The notes beneath the pieces were generated by a model. That model searched no databases and was not told the DNA's origin. It saw only the letters and a list, made by a program, of their open reading frames with translations. Both the position numbers and the translations under genes were made by a program. A DNA stretch of 64,000 nt, taken from the NCBI RefSeq assembly GCF_010731115.1, contig NZ_AP022616.1, positions 3,286,001 to 3,350,000 on the forward strand, given 5' to 3'. Numbering within the stretch: position 1 is the first letter of the stretch; each line of letters begins with the position of its first letter. Shown here piece by piece: positions 25,149 through 33,207 of this stretch. This stretch comes from Mycolicibacterium phocaicum. GTDB lineage: Bacteria > Actinomycetota > Actinomycetes > Mycobacteriales > Mycobacteriaceae.

Positions 25149-25188
25149 GTTACCCGTTGGTAACCTCAATAAGTTACCAGCCGGTAGC
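25149..25188 (+). promoter_or_regulatory. Tandem GTTACC-N4-GGTANC operator-like dyads
   Basis: A perfect dyad GTTACC-CGTT-GGTAAC (25149-25164) and a near copy GTTACC-AGCC-GGTAGC (25173-25188) are spaced 24 bases centre to centre. Both are preceded by AA and lie 22-61 bases before the GTG start of the Rv0338c-like gene. The spacing is about two helical turns plus, as for paired TetR/GntR-type sites. The rest of 24998-25209 shows no gene. Confidence 0.6.
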
Positions 25189-25209
25189 TACATAACTGGG
25201 AGAGGCGCG

Positions 25210-28107
25210 GTGGAGAATCTCGAACACACGCTCGACGTGGCCAGACTGGTCATCGGGCTGTTGGCAACGGTCATCGTCCTGGGGTTCGCCGCCAAGCGCG
25301 TCCTGTGGCTGACCAAGCTGATCAGCTCCGGGCAGAAGCTCGGTGACGAACGTGGCCGCAAGGACGATCTCGTCCGCCGCTTCCTGAACCAGAACAAGGA
25401 AGTCTTCGCCCAGTCGAAGCTCCTCAAGTGGTCCATCCCCGGCATCGCGCACTTCTTCACCATGTGGGGCTTCTTCGTCCTCGCATCGGTGTACCTGGAA
25501 GCCTATGGCGTCCTGTTCGATCCGAAGTTCGCCATCCCGTTCGTCGGACACTGGGCCATCCTGGGCTTCCTGCAGGACTTCTTCGCCCTGGCCGTGCTGG
25601 CCGGCATCGTCGTCTTCGCGATCATCCGCCTGACCAAGAACCCCGACAACATCGGTCGTGAGTCGCGGTTCTACGGATCGCACAACGGTGGCGCGTGGGA
25701 GATCCTCATCATGATCTTCCTGGTCATCCTGACCTACGCGATCTTCCGCGGTGCCGCCGTCAACGTCCTGGGCGAGCACTTCCCGTACCAGAACGGCGCC
25801 TTCTTCTCCGACGGCATGGCCGCGCTGCTGGCTCCGCTGGGCCACACCGCCAACGTCTGGATCGAGACCATCGCGCTGCTGTCGCACATCGGCGTCATGC
25901 TGGTCTTCCTGCTGATCGTGCTGCACTCCAAGCACCTACACATCGGTCTGGCCCCGATCAACGTCACCTTCAAGCGGCTGCCCGACGGCCTCGGCCCGCT
26001 GCTGCCCATGGAGTACAAGGGCGAGAAGATCGACTTCGACGATCCGGCCGAGGACGCGGTGTTCGGCCGCGGCAAGATCGAGGACTTCACCTGGAAGGCC
26101 AACCTCGACATGGCGACCTGCACCGAGTGCGGTCGTTGCCAGTCGCAGTGCCCCGCCTGGAACACCGGTAAGCCGTTGTCCCCCAAGCTCGTGATGATGA
26201 ACCTGCGCGACCACCTGTTCGCCAAGGCGCCCTACATCATCGAGGGCAAGCCGATGCCCGAGGAGGGCTCGGTCGACTTCGCCAAGCTGGGTGACAGCCT
26301 GCACGGACACGGCGTCCCCGAGGACGGCTTCGCGCGCATCGAGGGTTCCGGCCCCGAGCAGGCGCTCCGCCCGCTGGTCGGCACCGCTGAGCAGGGCGGC
26401 GTCATCGACCCCGACGTGCTGTGGTCCTGCACCAACTGTGGTGCCTGCGTCGAGCAGTGCCCGGTGGACATCGAGCACATCGACCACATCGTCGACATGC
26501 GCCGCTACCAGGTCATGGTCGAGTCCGACTTCCCCGGCGAGCTCGGCGTGCTGTTCAAGAACTTGGAACTCAAGGGCAACCCCTGGGGCCAGAACGCCAA
26601 GGAACGCACCACCTGGATCGACGAGCTGGACTTCGACATCCCGGTCTACGGCCAGGACGTCGAGAGCTTCGACGGCTTCGAGTACCTGTTCTGGGTCGGC
26701 TGCGCCGGCGCCTACGAGGACCGCGCCAAGAAGACCACCAAGGCCGTCGCCGAACTGCTCGCCACCGCGGGTGTGAAGTTCCTGGTGCTTGGCACCGGCG
26801 AGACCTGTACCGGTGACTCGGCCCGCCGCGCCGGTAACGAGTTCCTGTTCCAGCAGCTCGCCGCGCAGAACGTCGAGACCATCAACGAGCTGTTCGAGGG
26901 TGTGGACCCCGACAAGCGCAAGATCGTCGTCACCTGCCCGCACTGCTTCAACACCATCGGCCGCGAGTACCCGCAGCTGGGCGCCAACTACACCGTCGTG
27001 CACCACACGCAGCTGCTGAACCGCCTGGTGCGGGACAAGAAGCTGATCCCGGTGTCGTCGGCCAGCCAAGAGGTCACCTACCACGACCCCTGCTTCCTCG
27101 GTCGCCACAACAAGGAGTACGAGGCCCCGCGTGAGCTGGTCGGCGCTGCCGGCGCGAAGCTCACCGAGATGCCCCGCCACGCCGACCGCGGCCTGTGCTG
27201 TGGTGCCGGTGGTGCCCGCATGTGGATGGAAGAGCACATCGGTAAGCGCATCAACACCGAGCGTGCCGAAGAGGCCGTCGACACCGGCGCCTCGGCGATC
27301 GCGACCGGCTGCCCGTTCTGCCGCGTGATGATGAGCGACGGCGTCGACGACGTGGCCGCCACCCGCAGCATCGAGAAGACCGAGGTGCTCGACGTCGCGC
27401 AGCTGCTGCTGAACTCGCTCGACACCAGCAAGGTGACGCTGCCCGAAAAGGGCACGGCGGCAAAGGCTTCCGCGGCGCTCGCGGAGAAGAAGGCCAAGGA
27501 GGCCCCGAAGCCGGCTCCGGCCGCTCCGGCTCCCGCTGCCGAGGCCGCTCCGGCCGCCGAGGCACCTGCCGCTGCTGCTCCCGCCGCCGCCAAGCCGGTC
27601 ACCGGCCTGGGTATGGCTGCCAAGCGTCCGGGTGCCAAGAAGGCTGCCGCCCCCGCTGCTGCGGCTCCGGCCGCCGAGGCTGCTCCCGCTGCCGAGGCTC
27701 CGGCTGCCGCCCCGGCCAAGGGTCTGGGTCTGGCTGCGGGCGCCAAGCGTCCGGGTGCCAAGAAGGCTGCGGCTCCGGCTGCAGCCCCGGCTGCTGCGGC
27801 TCCGGCCGCCGAGGCTGCTCCCGCTGCCGAGGCTCCCGCCGCACCGGCCGCTCCCGCGGCTCCGGTGAAGGGTCTGGGCCTGGCCGCGGGCGCGCGTCGC
27901 CCCGGCGCCAAGAAGGCAGCGGCTCCGGCCGCACCGGCGGCCCCCGCCGCTCCGGCCGCTGAGGCTCCGGCTGCTGAGCCGGCCGCCGAGGCACCCGCCG
28001 CCGAGGCACCCGCGGCACCCGCGGCTCCGGCGGCAGAGGCCAAGCCGGAACCGCCGGTCGTCGGACTGGGCATGCGTCCGGGCGCGAAACGCCCCGGTAA
28101 GCGGTAA
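25210..28107 (+). CDS. Rv0338c-like Fe-S heterodisulfide reductase-type membrane protein with Ala/Pro/Lys tail
   Basis: The 965-residue protein has an N-terminal membrane part of about 5-6 helices (to residue about 250). Two 4Fe-4S ferredoxin motifs follow: CTECGRCQSQCP at 302-313 and CTNCGACVEQCP near 407-418. Two CCG-type domains come next, with CPHCFNTIGREYP near 576 and CCGAGGARMW near 663. This matches heterodisulfide reductase D/GlpC-like electron-transfer proteins and Rv0338c. From about 745 on it is low complexity, with repeated GLGxAAxAKRPGAKKAAAP blocks separated by Ala/Pro/Glu runs and a final MRPGAKRPGKR. The tail makes it longer than Rv0338c (about 880). The start is GTG 25210. 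The substrate is unknown. Confidence 0.9.
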   Translation: MENLEHTLDVARLVIGLLATVIVLGFAAKRVLWLTKLISSGQKLGDERGRKDDLVRRFLNQNKEVFAQSKLLKWSIPGIAHFFTMWGFFVLASVYLEAYGVLFDPKFAIPFVGHWAILGFLQDFFALAVLAGIVVFAIIRLTKNPDNIGRESRFYGSHNGGAWEILIMIFLVILTYAIFRGAAVNVLGEHFPYQNGAFFSDGMAALLAPLGHTANVWIETIALLSHIGVMLVFLLIVLHSKHLHIGLAPINVTFKRLPDGLGPLLPMEYKGEKIDFDDPAEDAVFGRGKIEDFTWKANLDMATCTECGRCQSQCPAWNTGKPLSPKLVMMNLRDHLFAKAPYIIEGKPMPEEGSVDFAKLGDSLHGHGVPEDGFARIEGSGPEQALRPLVGTAEQGGVIDPDVLWSCTNCGACVEQCPVDIEHIDHIVDMRRYQVMVESDFPGELGVLFKNLELKGNPWGQNAKERTTWIDELDFDIPVYGQDVESFDGFEYLFWVGCAGAYEDRAKKTTKAVAELLATAGVKFLVLGTGETCTGDSARRAGNEFLFQQLAAQNVETINELFEGVDPDKRKIVVTCPHCFNTIGREYPQLGANYTVVHHTQLLNRLVRDKKLIPVSSASQEVTYHDPCFLGRHNKEYEAPRELVGAAGAKLTEMPRHADRGLCCGAGGARMWMEEHIGKRINTERAEEAVDTGASAIATGCPFCRVMMSDGVDDVAATRSIEKTEVLDVAQLLLNSLDTSKVTLPEKGTAAKASAALAEKKAKEAPKPAPAAPAPAAEAAPAAEAPAAAAPAAAKPVTGLGMAAKRPGAKKAAAPAAAAPAAEAAPAAEAPAAAPAKGLGLAAGAKRPGAKKAAAPAAAPAAAAPAAEAAPAAEAPAAPAAPAAPVKGLGLAAGARRPGAKKAAAPAAPAAPAAPAAEAPAAEPAAEAPAAEAPAAPAAPAAEAKPEPPVVGLGMRPGAKRPGKR

Positions 28108-28121
28108 CGCGAAGTACACCG

Positions 28122-28168
28122 CAATGGCCAGCTACGACCGCCGCAAGGAGCGTCGTAGCTGGCCATTG
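28122..28168 (+). terminator. 17-bp inverted repeat after the Rv0338c-like gene
   Basis: Perfect arms 28122-28138 and 28152-28168 (CAATGGCCAGCTACGAC and complement) enclose a 13-base loop, starting 14 bases after the stop. There is no T-run, so it may act with Rho or protect the 3' end. It separates the gene from aspC. Confidence 0.65.
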
Positions 28169-28221
28169 GCATATGTGGCCCTGATCGCAGATGGGCAAAA
28201 GAATTCGACACCGATGAGAGC

Positions 28222-29505
28222 ATGGAACCCGTGACCACCCACCAGGTACCCGCTGACCGCACATGGCACAGCGGCCATCCGCGTAATCAGCGGACGTTTG
28301 CGCAGTCGACCAAGCTGCAGGACGTCCTCTACGAGATCCGCGGCCCGGTACACGAGCAGGCCTCCCGGCTCGAGGCCGAGGGCCACCGGATCCTCAAGCT
28401 CAACATCGGTAACCCGGCGCCGTTCGGCTTCGAGGCACCCGACGTGATCATGCGCGACATGATCGCCGCCCTCCCCCACGCCCAGGGCTACTCCGACTCC
28501 AAGGGCATCGTGTCCGCGCGCCGCGCGGTGGTCACCCGCTACGAGCTGGTCGAGGGCTTCCCCCGGTTCGACGTCGACGACGTCTTCCTGGGCAACGGCG
28601 TCTCCGAGCTCATCACGATGACGCTGCAGGCACTGCTCGACAACGGCGACCAGGTGCTGATCCCGGCGCCGGACTACCCGCTGTGGACGGCGTCGACGGC
28701 GCTGGCCGGCGGTACCCCGGTGCACTACCTGTGCGACGAGACGCAGGGCTGGAACCCTGATATCGCCGACCTCGAGTCGAAGATCACCGACCGCACCAAG
28801 GCGATCGTCGTGATCAACCCGAACAACCCCACCGGCGCGGTGTACAGCCGCGAGACGCTGGAGTCCATCGCGAACCTGGCGCGCAAGCACCAGCTGCTGC
28901 TGCTGGCCGACGAGATCTACGACAAGATCCTGTACGACGAGGCCAAGCACATCCCGATGGCCTCGGTGGCGCCCGACATGCTGTGCCTGACGTTCAACGG
29001 CCTGTCCAAGGCGTACCGCGTGGCGGGCTACCGGTCCGGCTGGCTCGCCATCACCGGCCCCAAAGAGCATGCATCCAGCTTCCTGGAGGGCATCAGCCTG
29101 CTGTCGAACATGCGGCTGTGCCCGAATGTGCCTGCGCAGCATGCCATTCAGGTGGCGCTCGGCGGACACCAGAGCATCGAGGACCTGATCCTGCCCGGCG
29201 GCCGCCTGCTCGAGCAGCGCGACGTCGCGTGGAACAAGCTCAACGAGATTCCCGGTGTCTCCTGCGTCAAGCCCGAGGGTGCGCTGTACGCGTTCCCGCG
29301 GCTGGACCCCGAGGTGCACGAGATCCGGGACGACGAGCAGCTGGTTCTCGACCTGCTGCTGCAGGAGAAGATCCTGCTCACGCAGGGCACCGGATTCAAT
29401 TGGCCCACACCGGATCACCTGCGCATCGTGACGTTGCCGTGGGCCCGCGACCTGGCCGCCGCCATCGAGCGCCTCGGCAACTTCCTGGCGAGTTACCGCC
29501 AGTAA
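28222..29505 (+). CDS. aspC: Aminotransferase class I/II, AspC/AlaT type
   Basis: The 427-residue protein is a fold-type I PLP aminotransferase. IGNPAPFGFEAPD lies near residue 60, YSDSKG near 92, NPNNPTGAVYSRE near 200, DEIYDKILYD near 232, the Schiff-base Lys in FNGLSKAYRVAGYRSGW near 262, and the substrate-carboxylate Arg in the C-terminal LRIVTLPW. It matches Rv0337c in length and neighbours. Such AlaT-like enzymes interconvert alanine/pyruvate or aspartate/oxaloacetate with glutamate. It is flanked by hairpins on both sides, so it is probably transcribed alone. Confidence 0.93.
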   Translation: MEPVTTHQVPADRTWHSGHPRNQRTFAQSTKLQDVLYEIRGPVHEQASRLEAEGHRILKLNIGNPAPFGFEAPDVIMRDMIAALPHAQGYSDSKGIVSARRAVVTRYELVEGFPRFDVDDVFLGNGVSELITMTLQALLDNGDQVLIPAPDYPLWTASTALAGGTPVHYLCDETQGWNPDIADLESKITDRTKAIVVINPNNPTGAVYSRETLESIANLARKHQLLLLADEIYDKILYDEAKHIPMASVAPDMLCLTFNGLSKAYRVAGYRSGWLAITGPKEHASSFLEGISLLSNMRLCPNVPAQHAIQVALGGHQSIEDLILPGGRLLEQRDVAWNKLNEIPGVSCVKPEGALYAFPRLDPEVHEIRDDEQLVLDLLLQEKILLTQGTGFNWPTPDHLRIVTLPWARDLAAAIERLGNFLASYRQ

Positions 29506-29512
29506 TCTCTCG

Positions 29513-29565
29513 GTGATTTGTGCACGATTTTCCGCGGCAGTCGCGGAAAATCGTGCACAAATCAC
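29513..29565. terminator. 24-bp perfect inverted repeat, bidirectional terminator
   Basis: Arms 29513-29536 and 29542-29565 are perfectly complementary over 24 bases (GTGATTTGTGCACGATTTTC at the left start) with a 5-base loop. It lies 7 bases after the aspC stop and touches the stop of the convergent TetR gene, so it can serve both. Confidence 0.8.
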
Positions 29566-30191
29566 TAGTGTTTCAGGCCGGCGATGAAGGTCCGCAGCAG
29601 CGCGGCGAGGGTGTTCTCGAGCTCGGTGCCGGGTTCGGGCTGCTTGACGGAATCGATTGCCGCCCAGCCCCATACCGCGCCGGCGAAGGCGTGTAGCGCG
29701 GCGGTCAGCAGCACCAGGTGCTGCCGGTCCAGCGCCAGCCGCGGCTTGAGGGTCTCGCGTAGCCGGTCCTCGACATCGCGCGCCTGAGTACGCACGATCT
29801 CGGCCGCTTCGGGAGTCAGCCGATTCATCAGCACGGGCGCGGCGCTGATCAGGTCACAGAGCACCGGGCGCTGCGCCAGGGTGTGCGCCAAAGCCTTTGC
29901 CGGCGTGCGTCGTTCGTCGTGCAGCTGCGTCCGCAGGTCCGCCAGCCAACCCAGGTGCTCGTGGTACATCACCGAGAGCAGCAATGCCTCCCGCGAACCG
30001 GCGTAACGGAGCACGCCCGATTTGGCCAGGCCCGCCGCGGCGGCGATCTCCCCCAGTGTCAGCTCACTGGCTCGGGCGTCGTCCAACAGCGCCCGGGTGA
30101 CCGCGGTCAGACGGCGTAACCGGTCCTCCCGCTGCTGCGGGCTGCGAGCGCGTGCGAACGACAGCGCCGCTGGGGAATCCGGCAGATCCAT
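29565..30191 (-). CDS. TetR-family transcriptional regulator
   Basis: The 208-residue protein has an N-terminal HTH (LTLGEIAAAAGLAKSGVLRYAGSREALL, residues about 43-71) and a helical ligand-binding C-terminal domain that resembles the TetR_C class with LMNRLTPEAAEIVRT. It is divergent from a SRPBCC gene, with a 23-bp dyad between them, so autoregulation and control of that gene are likely. The ATG at 30191 lies 3 bases from the operator. Confidence 0.9.
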   Translation of the reverse strand: MDLPDSPAALSFARARSPQQREDRLRRLTAVTRALLDDARASELTLGEIAAAAGLAKSGVLRYAGSREALLLSVMYHEHLGWLADLRTQLHDERRTPAKALAHTLAQRPVLCDLISAAPVLMNRLTPEAAEIVRTQARDVEDRLRETLKPRLALDRQHLVLLTAALHAFAGAVWGWAAIDSVKQPEPGTELENTLAALLRTFIAGLKH

Positions 30192-30194
30192 TGC

Positions 30195-30217
30195 TTAATG
30201 GAACACTGTTCCGTTAA
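30195..30217. promoter_or_regulatory. TetR operator dyad, TTAATGGAACA-C-TGTTCCGTTAA
   Basis: The 11-base arms (30195-30205 and 30207-30217) match with one exception around a central C. The dyad sits between the divergent TetR (start 30191) and SRPBCC (start 30228) genes, covering both start regions. Confidence 0.8.
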
Positions 30218-30227
30218 TTTGGTCAAC

Positions 30228-30689
30228 ATGACACACCACTACGAAGTACTGGTCACCCGCCATGCGCGGGCCACGCCGAGCACGCTGTTCGACGTGGTGG
30301 CAGACGGGTCGCGCTGGTCCGAGTGGGCACGGCCCCTGATCAACTACTCGGCCTGGGAGACCCGCGGGCCCGCCGACGACGGCGGCGTCGGGGCCATCCG
30401 CGCCGTCGGTACGCCACGGTTTCCCGCGCGGGAGCAGACGACGATCCATGAGCCCGGGAGGCGGCACGGCTACACCATCATCTCGAAGACCCCGGTGCGG
30501 AACTACCAGGCGCAGGTGAGTTTCACCCCCGAGCAGGACGGCACCCGGATCGACTGGCACGGAACCATCGAAAGCCGTTGGCGTGTTACCGGTCTGGGCT
30601 ATCGGGCGGTGGTGAAACACGTCTTGACGACGTTGTCCGCCAAGTTGGTGATCGAAGGCGAGCGGCGAGACACGATGAGCCGGGCCTGA
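30228..30689 (+). CDS. SRPBCC (START-like) family protein
   Basis: The 153-residue protein opens MTHHYEVLVTRHARATPSTLFDVVADGSRWSEW in two joined blocks, the usual N-terminal strand-helix of polyketide-cyclase/START-like lipid-binding proteins. A later FTPEQDGTRIDWHGTIE strand pair follows. The ligand is unknown. ATG 30228 is chosen; an upstream in-frame ATG at 30198 lies inside the operator. It is controlled by the divergent TetR (inference from the dyad). Confidence 0.83.
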   Translation: MTHHYEVLVTRHARATPSTLFDVVADGSRWSEWARPLINYSAWETRGPADDGGVGAIRAVGTPRFPAREQTTIHEPGRRHGYTIISKTPVRNYQAQVSFTPEQDGTRIDWHGTIESRWRVTGLGYRAVVKHVLTTLSAKLVIEGERRDTMSRA

Positions 30690-30705
30690 TCGGCACGGCG
30701 AGCGG

Positions 30706-31347
30706 CTAGTCGGGTCGACTGGTGTTGCCGAACTTGTCTGCCAGCGCGGCCCGCACCGGCGACGGCACCGTGGGCGCGAAGCGGCGTAGGTAGGCCTCGA
30801 TCCACGGGGCTGAGGTATTGAGAAACGCGAAGTCGCTGCCCACCATGTGCCGTATCGCGAGGAGCGGGACAGGTGATTGCAAGGGACGAAAGTCGGCGTT
30901 CCACAGCCCGCGCTCGGCGCAGCCATCGTAGAACTGTCCCACCATGAGGCCGACGTCGACGAAGTCGGGTTTCAGTTCTTGCTGCAGCGCATCGATGAAG
31001 GCGAAGTCCACCAGGTCCGGAAATGCGATGAAGACCGCCTTGAGCAGGCCGTCTGGGCCATCCGCCGATGCCAGCGCCAAGAAGGTGTCGCGGAAGGTAC
31101 GCAATTCAGCAACAAGTTTGGTGAACTCCGGTTGTTCGCCAGAAACCGTGGCGATCCACAACATGTCGCGGTCCAGTGCCGGTCGCGCAAACGGACACAC
31201 CGGCCCGGCGCGCCCCAGTTCGGGGTGCGGTTCCGTCAAGTACTCGCGGATCCAACTGCCAAGCAATTGAGCAATTCCTGATGTTTCGCCACTCGAACTG
31301 TGGTTGTCCGATAATTTCCAGAGACCCTGAACCAAGGTGTCCGCCAT
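30706..31347 (-). CDS. DUF6875-like protein
   Basis: The 213-residue protein has a characteristic HPELGRAGPVCPFARPAL block near residue 45, with a single Cys-Pro-Phe, then LVAELRTFRDTFL and PVPLLAIRHMVGSDFAFL. The CPF block and the overall length recall the DUF6875 family as I remember it; the function is unknown. It has no signal peptide and no obvious catalytic triad. ATG 31347 follows a strong GGGAGGGAGG. It is divergent from the ATP-grasp gene across 69 bases, and the two may share a promoter region. Confidence 0.55.
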   Translation of the reverse strand: MADTLVQGLWKLSDNHSSSGETSGIAQLLGSWIREYLTEPHPELGRAGPVCPFARPALDRDMLWIATVSGEQPEFTKLVAELRTFRDTFLALASADGPDGLLKAVFIAFPDLVDFAFIDALQQELKPDFVDVGLMVGQFYDGCAERGLWNADFRPLQSPVPLLAIRHMVGSDFAFLNTSAPWIEAYLRRFAPTVPSPVRAALADKFGNTSRPD

Positions 31348-31416
31348 GCTGTACGCCTCCCTCCCCTCAGGTCGCCAGTGCTGCCGTCGCAACATCCACC
31401 GGAAGGTGAAAAGCCC

Positions 31417-32649
31417 ATGTCCTTCACCACCGAGCGTGGAATCGCGATCGTATATGAGCCCGAATCGGTTCCGCTGCTCAAGCTCGCGACGTCAGCCGCG
31501 AGAAACGGGTTCCACCTCATCTGGGTGGCTGGCCGCGCCGACGAGCGGGTACTGGGACGGCTCGGCACCGTTGTCGTGGCCGACGGGCTGTCGGCCGACG
31601 ACATCGCCGCACAACTCGAACAATTCGACGTCGTCGGCGTCACCACATTCTGCGATTCGAGGATCGAACAGACAGCCGCGATCGCCGCAAAGCTAGGTTT
31701 GCCAACAAACCCGCCTCATGCATCTCGGCAATTAGTTGACAAGATCGCGCAACGGCAGGCTCTCGCGGATGCCGGACTACCCTGCCCCGGGTTCGTCGGC
31801 ATCGAAAGCCCGGCTGACGTCCCTACCGCCCAAGGGCTGCTCCAACGGCTGGCCTATCCCGTCGTCGTCAAACCGGCATTCGGTTGGGGTGGTCGCGACA
31901 CCGTCTGCCTCCCCGATTTCCAGGCGGCGGCCGCGGAACTGGCCCACCGTTGCCGAGCCGACCCGTGGCGGCCGGTCATCGTAGAGGAGCTCCTCGGCGA
32001 TTACCCGGCCACCGACCGTGGTGGGTTCGGCGACTACGTCTCCGTCGAAGTCGTGGTCGAGGACGGAGTGGCCTCGGTCCTGACGGTAACGGGACGCATG
32101 CCGCTGGCCGAACCTTTTCGGGAAACCGGCGCATTCCTTCCGTCCACACTCCGCCCCGTTGAACGCGCCGAAGTGGCAGAGGCAGCAGTGCAGGCCATCC
32201 AGGCACTCGACGTGCAGTGGGGCTGCCTGCACATCGAGATCAAGCTGACAACGGCCGGGCCCTTGATCATCGAGGTCAACGGGCGCATCCCGGGAGGCGG
32301 CATCGCCGACTTGGTCGCCGCACAGGTCGGCATCGACCTCTTCGAGTGCGCGCTGCGCTCCGCGGCGGGGCAGCCGGTCTCTCGCACGCCGAGCCACACT
32401 GCCGGTGTCCACCATCGGCTCGCGCTGCAACCACCGCTGGGGCAGCGCGTGCGCCTGCGGCCGGATTGGTCGGCGCGGTTGCGCACCATCCCCGGCATCG
32501 CTGACGCCTCGTTGCGGTCGACCACGGCGGAAGCCGGCCCGCGCGACGGTTCGTATGGCTACCTGCTGATGGCAGGCGGGGTCGCAGACAACCATGACGT
32601 CCTGTTAGAAACCTATCGGCAGCTCAACGGGTTGCTGATCAGCGACTGA
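31417..32649 (+). CDS. ATP-grasp ligase
   Basis: The 410-residue protein has the three-part ATP-grasp layout. An N-terminal preATP-grasp part (GIAIVYEPESVPLL) is followed by LVDKIAQRQALADAGLPCPG near 105-125, the Lys/Gly-rich PVVVKPAFGWGGRDTV near 150-165, and IVEELLGDY. Metal ligands lie in HIEIKL and IIEVNGRIPGGG near 272-295. The family makes amide or carboxylate-phosphate bonds; CarB-like and amino acid ligase members have this organisation. The substrate is unknown. ATG 31417 follows GGAAGG. A YbaK-like gene starts 27 bases downstream in the same direction. Confidence 0.9.
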   Translation: MSFTTERGIAIVYEPESVPLLKLATSAARNGFHLIWVAGRADERVLGRLGTVVVADGLSADDIAAQLEQFDVVGVTTFCDSRIEQTAAIAAKLGLPTNPPHASRQLVDKIAQRQALADAGLPCPGFVGIESPADVPTAQGLLQRLAYPVVVKPAFGWGGRDTVCLPDFQAAAAELAHRCRADPWRPVIVEELLGDYPATDRGGFGDYVSVEVVVEDGVASVLTVTGRMPLAEPFRETGAFLPSTLRPVERAEVAEAAVQAIQALDVQWGCLHIEIKLTTAGPLIIEVNGRIPGGGIADLVAAQVGIDLFECALRSAAGQPVSRTPSHTAGVHHRLALQPPLGQRVRLRPDWSARLRTIPGIADASLRSTTAEAGPRDGSYGYLLMAGGVADNHDVLLETYRQLNGLLISD

Positions 32650-32676
32650 AGCCGGCGGCGCATAGACAGGACACCG

Positions 32677-33156
32677 ATGAACGAACTACATGAGCGGGTG
32701 CGCCGTCACCTCGAGACCGCAGCGGTCGTGTACACGGCGCACGATCACGCCGCACTGCCGGCACCCGTGTCGTCACCCGCCGACTTCGCGGCGATGCTGG
32801 GCTATCCGGTGGATCGAATCATGAAGACCCTGATCTGCCGCGTGCGCTCGACCCGCGAGCTGGTCGCGGTGACCTGCCCGGTGGACATCAGGGTGGACTT
32901 CAAGCGCGTGGCCAGTGAACTGGATTGCGGCAGAATAGAAGTCGCCAGCACCGAACAATTGGAGACGGCCACCGGATACCCCCGGCTGGGCGTGTCCCCG
33001 CTGGGCCTCGACGACAGCATCACGGTGGCCATCGCCCGACAGTCGTTCACCTACGACACCGTTCTGGTCGGCGGAGGCGCCACCCGCGTTGAAGTCGAAC
33101 TAGCCCCGCATGATCTGCAGCGCATCACCGGCGCGGTTCCGGTCGATCTGGGATAG
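32677..33156 (+). CDS. YbaK/ProX-type aminoacyl-tRNA editing domain protein
   Basis: The 159-residue single-domain protein shows YTAHDHAALPAPV, the family lysine in RIMKTLICR near residue 50, and the glycine-rich GYPRLGVSPLG near 105-115. Family members hydrolyse mischarged aminoacyl-tRNAs such as Cys-tRNA(Pro). Stand-alone copies inside biosynthetic clusters may act on an aminoacyl intermediate. It directly follows the ATP-grasp gene. Confidence 0.82.
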   Translation: MNELHERVRRHLETAAVVYTAHDHAALPAPVSSPADFAAMLGYPVDRIMKTLICRVRSTRELVAVTCPVDIRVDFKRVASELDCGRIEVASTEQLETATGYPRLGVSPLGLDDSITVAIARQSFTYDTVLVGGGATRVEVELAPHDLQRITGAVPVDLG

Positions 33157-33207
33157 CCGCAGCGCACCCTGTACCCGCCCTCAGCGTGACCCCTTACGCT
33201 GACCCGG

